This document shows, one piece after another, positions 61,703-64,000 of a DNA stretch of 64,000 nucleotides. The notes beneath the pieces are model-generated. The model was not told the origin of the DNA and searched no databases. It saw only the letters and a list, made by a program, of their open reading frames with translations. The stretch is taken from the NCBI GenBank assembly GCA_039636785.1, contig CP144169.1:310001-374000 (forward strand), in the 5' to 3' direction. How positions within the stretch are numbered: the first letter of the stretch is position 1; each line of letters begins with the position of its first letter. The translations under genes were made by a program, and so were the position numbers. The DNA is from Micrococcaceae bacterium Sec5.7. Lineage in GTDB: Bacteria; Actinomycetota; Actinomycetes; Actinomycetales; Micrococcaceae.

Positions 61703-63319
61703 CTAGTGGAAGAAGTGGCGTGCACCCGTGAAGTACATGGTGATGCCGGCCGCATTGGCCGCGGCGATGACTTCCTCGTCGCGGACGGAACCGCCGGGCT
61801 GGACCACGGCGCGGATGCCGGCGTCGAGCAGGATCTGCAGGCCGTCGGCAAACGGGAAGAACGCGTCAGACGCCGCTACGGCGCCGCGGGCGCGCTCGTT
61901 CTCTTCGCCCGCCAGTGTGTTGGCGCGTTCAACGGCCAGCTTGCAGGAGTCCAGGCGGTTGACCTGGCCCATGCCCACACCCACGGCGGCCCCGTCAACG
62001 GCGAGCAGGATGGCGTTGGACTTGGCTGCGCGGCAGGCGGTCCAGGCGAAGGCGAGGTCCGCGAGGGTTGCCTCGTCTGCGGCTTTGCCGGCGGCGAGGG
62101 TCCAGTTGGCGGGGGTATCGCCGTCGGCATCCACGTTGTCCGCGATCTGCACCAGAACGCCACCGGAGACCTGGCGGATTTCGGCCGGGTAGCGGCCGTA
62201 GCCCTCGGGCAGGGTGAGCAGGCGGATGTTCTTCTTTTTGGAGAGGATCTCCACGGCTTCCGGCTCGAAGCCGGGCGCGATGACCACCTCGGTGAAGATC
62301 TCCGCCACGGTGCGGGCCATGCCGGCAGTGACGGTGCGGTTGGCGGCAATCACGCCGCCGAATGCGGAGACGGGATCGCAGGCGTGGGCCTTGGCGTGGG
62401 CGTCGGCGATGGGGTCGGCGGAGCCAGCGGCACCGACGGCCACACCGCACGGGTTGGCGTGCTTGATGATGGCCACCGCAGGCCCGGCGAAGTCGAACGC
62501 GGCGCGGAGGGCGGCGTCGGCGTCCACGAAGTTGTTGTAGCTCATGGCCTTGCCGTGCAGCTGGTCCGCCTGCGCGATGCCGGCCGGGGCAGCCTTGTCC
62601 ACGTACAGCGCGGCCTGCTGGTGCGGGTTTTCGCCGTAGCGGAGGACCTCGGAGCGCTCCAGCGCCAGGCCGGCGTAGGCAGGCCAGTCGATCACGCCGT
62701 CGCCGTCTTCATCCAGGAACTGGCTGGCGGTCCAGGTTGCAACGGCGTTGTCATACGTGGCGGTGTGCGCGAACGCCTTGGCGGCCAGCCTGCGCCGGGT
62801 CTTCAGGTCAAAACCGCCCTCGGCGGCGGCGGCAACCACTTCGCCGTAGAAGGCGGGGTCAACAACAATGGCGACGGCGGCGTGGTTCTTCGCGGCGGAG
62901 CGCACCATGGCGGGGCCTCCGATGTCGATCTGCTCAACCACGGCGTCCTGCTCGGCGCCGGACTTCACGGTCTCCACAAACGGGTAGAGGTTCACCACCA
63001 CGAGGTCGAAGGTCTCGATTTCCATGCCGGCCAGGGTTTCCATGTGTGCCGGGACGCGGCGGTCGGCCAGGATGCCGCCGTGCACGCGCGGGTGGAGGGT
63101 CTTGACGCGGCCGTCCAGCATCTCGGGAGAGCCGGTGACTTCCTCGACCTCGGTTACCGGGATGCCGGCCGCGGCGATGGTCTTGGCGGTGGAACCGGTG
63201 GACACAATCTTCACCCCCGCTGCGTGCAGGCCTTTGGCGAGCTCCTCCAGACCGGTTTTGTCGTAGACCGAAATCAAGGCCCGGCGGATGGGAACACGGT
63301 CAAGCTGCGTGAAGCTCAC
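61703..63319 (-). CDS. purH: Bifunctional AICAR formyltransferase / IMP cyclohydrolase
   Basis: 538 residues, last two steps of purine synthesis: AICAR plus 10-formyl-THF to FAICAR, then ring closure to IMP. The N-terminal cyclohydrolase (MGS-like) domain has [32 protein letters not shown] (shortened here), [12 protein letters not shown] and [19 protein letters not shown]. The formyltransferase part has [25 protein letters not shown] (catalytic Lys-His) and [17 protein letters not shown]. Complete. AICAR/ZMP is the precursor sensed, as ZTP, by the glyA riboswitch elsewhere in the window. Confidence 0.97.
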   Translation of the reverse strand: MSFTQLDRVPIRRALISVYDKTGLEELAKGLHAAGVKIVSTGSTAKTIAAAGIPVTEVEEVTGSPEMLDGRVKTLHPRVHGGILADRRVPAHMETLAGMEIETFDLVVVNLYPFVETVKSGAEQDAVVEQIDIGGPAMVRSAAKNHAAVAIVVDPAFYGEVVAAAAEGGFDLKTRRRLAAKAFAHTATYDNAVATWTASQFLDEDGDGVIDWPAYAGLALERSEVLRYGENPHQQAALYVDKAAPAGIAQADQLHGKAMSYNNFVDADAALRAAFDFAGPAVAIIKHANPCGVAVGAAGSADPIADAHAKAHACDPVSAFGGVIAANRTVTAGMARTVAEIFTEVVIAPGFEPEAVEILSKKKNIRLLTLPEGYGRYPAEIRQVSGGVLVQIADNVDADGDTPANWTLAAGKAADEATLADLAFAWTACRAAKSNAILLAVDGAAVGVGMGQVNRLDSCKLAVERANTLAGEENERARGAVAASDAFFPFADGLQILLDAGIRAVVQPGGSVRDEEVIAAANAAGITMYFTGARHFFH

Positions 63320-63472
63320 AAAAGTCTCCGTCTTATCTCGCGGTAATGCGCCGCGGTTGGTGGGGATACGGCCAGTTTATCGCGTTGCGGGGCCCGCCCC
63401 GCGTGCCTGCGGGAGTGTGAAGCGTGGCGGGCTGCAGCACAGGGCTTCCGTGCCGGTGTCTGCGGCGCGAAG

Positions 63473-63484
63473 TATGGTGAAGGC
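63473..63484 (+). promoter_or_regulatory. Putative -10 of a leaderless kinase transcript
   Basis: TATGGT at 63473-63478 lies six bases before the ATG at 63485. No Shine-Dalgarno and only a weak -35 region. Confidence 0.4.
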
Positions 63485-64000
63485 ATGGACAGCAATGCCA
63501 TGGTCCTCGTGGCCGATATCGGCAAAAGCCGCTGCCGGGTCGAGCTGCGCGAAGGTGTGGTGGATCTGGCCGCCGGCACCTGGCGTTCTGAAGTCCTGGC
63601 CGCCGCCGATTCCGCCGGCTTTCCGGGGCTGGGCATTCACAATGGCGCCGCGGAAGCGTTCCTGCTGATCACGGAGACCGCGGCCCGGCTGCAGCCACCG
63701 GCGCCTCCCGGCCTCGTTCCGGGCAGGATCCCGGGAGACGGCCCGCAGCCCTACTTCAGCCCGCTCACCGGAGCCGGCGCCGCCGTGGCCGGGGTGGAAG
63801 CCTCCTCCGGGCAATCCAAGGAACTTGCCCGGCTGCTGGCCGGGTACTTCGGAGTCCCCGCGGCGGTGCTCTCCGATGCGACGGCGGCCCACCTCGGAGC
63901 GCTCCACCGCGAGCCGGGAACCGTGCTGATTGTGGGGACCGGCGCGGTGGCGTTCCGTTTTGACCGCGAGGGCACCCTCCACCGCGCGGACGGCTGGGGT
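63485..64000 (+). CDS. BadF/BadG/BcrA/BcrD-type ATPase, N-acetylglucosamine kinase-like, 3' part missing
   Basis: Partial gene cut by the right edge; about 172 codons are present from ATG 63485 (MDSNAMVLVADIGKSRCRVEL). The N-terminal phosphate-1 motif VADIGKSRCRVEL, the Asp in VLSDATAAHLGAL and the phosphate-2 motif VLIVGTGAVAFRF are typical of the ASKHA sugar-kinase group that includes eukaryote-type N-acetylglucosamine kinases. In actinobacteria such proteins often phosphorylate amino sugars. The usual Gly-rich DGGGTK of this family is replaced by ADIGKSR. No partner gene is visible before the window ends. Confidence 0.82.
   Translation, partial: MDSNAMVLVADIGKSRCRVELREGVVDLAAGTWRSEVLAAADSAGFPGLGIHNGAAEAFLLITETAARLQPPAPPGLVPGRIPGDGPQPYFSPLTGAGAAVAGVEASSGQSKELARLLAGYFGVPAAVLSDATAAHLGALHREPGTVLIVGTGAVAFRFDREGTLHRADGWG

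Noticed and set aside
61694..63346. 550-codon plus-strand open frame
   Set aside because: Exactly antisense to purH; Gly/Val/His-rich shadow composition without any domain.

Overview
The window reads as chromosomal DNA of a high-GC actinobacterium of the Micrococcaceae (Arthrobacter or Pseudarthrobacter type). The evidence is the strong GC bias at third codon positions, frequent GTG and TTG starts, a BmpA-type nucleoside importer followed by salvage genes, sdhCDAB with actinobacterial gene order, a monomeric 80-kDa isocitrate dehydrogenase, an LAxTG-anchored chaplin-like protein and several promoters that look leaderless. This assignment comes from gene content and memory of the families; no database was searched. 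I see no rRNA, tRNA, CRISPR array, transposase or prophage.

Layout. 1-10.5 kb (minus strand): a nucleoside uptake and salvage operon, read as bmpA, a two-domain ATPase, two permeases, cdd, deoA and a DedA protein, then a second DedA protein, add and mazG (cut by the left edge). 10.8-12.8 kb: ohrR-ohr-oxidoreductase with a clear OhrR operator. 12.9-15.3 kb: an M20 amidohydrolase and a mannose-1-phosphate guanylyltransferase. 15.5-19.2 kb: the succinate dehydrogenase operon with promoter and terminator. 19.2-24.1 kb: a hydrolase, a YihY/BrkB protein, a 2'-5' RNA ligase-like protein, trpS, xth and a small membrane protein. 24.1-26.9 kb: a secreted GH16-like lipoprotein behind a long unusual leader, a decayed stretch, a small lipoprotein and a SHOCT protein. 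27-28.9 kb: a NarL-type two-component system. 29-32.4 kb: glyA-folD behind a ZTP riboswitch, divergent from purU. 32.4-33.7 kb: a methyltransferase and a gamma-class carbonic anhydrase.

33.7-40.6 kb holds what looks like an L-lysine degradation locus: lysine 2-monooxygenase (DavB-like), an APC amino-acid permease, an alanine/lysine racemase, a PucR-type regulator and a nitrilase-family amidase (DavA-like). 40.8-46.2 kb: a ROK regulator and a ChvE-type sugar ABC importer sharing an upstream 25-bp motif. 46.3-49.4 kb: a MacAB-like efflux set. 49.5-50.6 kb: a Gfo/Idh/MocA oxidoreductase. 50.7-54.1 kb: an Ala/Pro-rich secreted protein, a chaplin-like protein with two repeats and an LAxTG signal, and a Ser/Thr kinase coupled to a lipoprotein. 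54.5-57.1 kb: an ABC exporter bracketed by 49-bp imperfect direct repeats. 57.2-64 kb: a 38-residue ORF, monomeric isocitrate dehydrogenase, an unknown small protein, a secreted serine protease with a small ORF repeating its propeptide motif, purH, and the start of a BadF-type sugar kinase.

The best candidates for less-described biology are the chaplin-like protein with its neighbours, the kinase-lipoprotein pair, the YWT-motif mini-ORF beside the protease, and a palindromic element found directly after two unrelated stop codons. The lysine locus and the ZTP riboswitch are known biology, but they explain their surroundings well.
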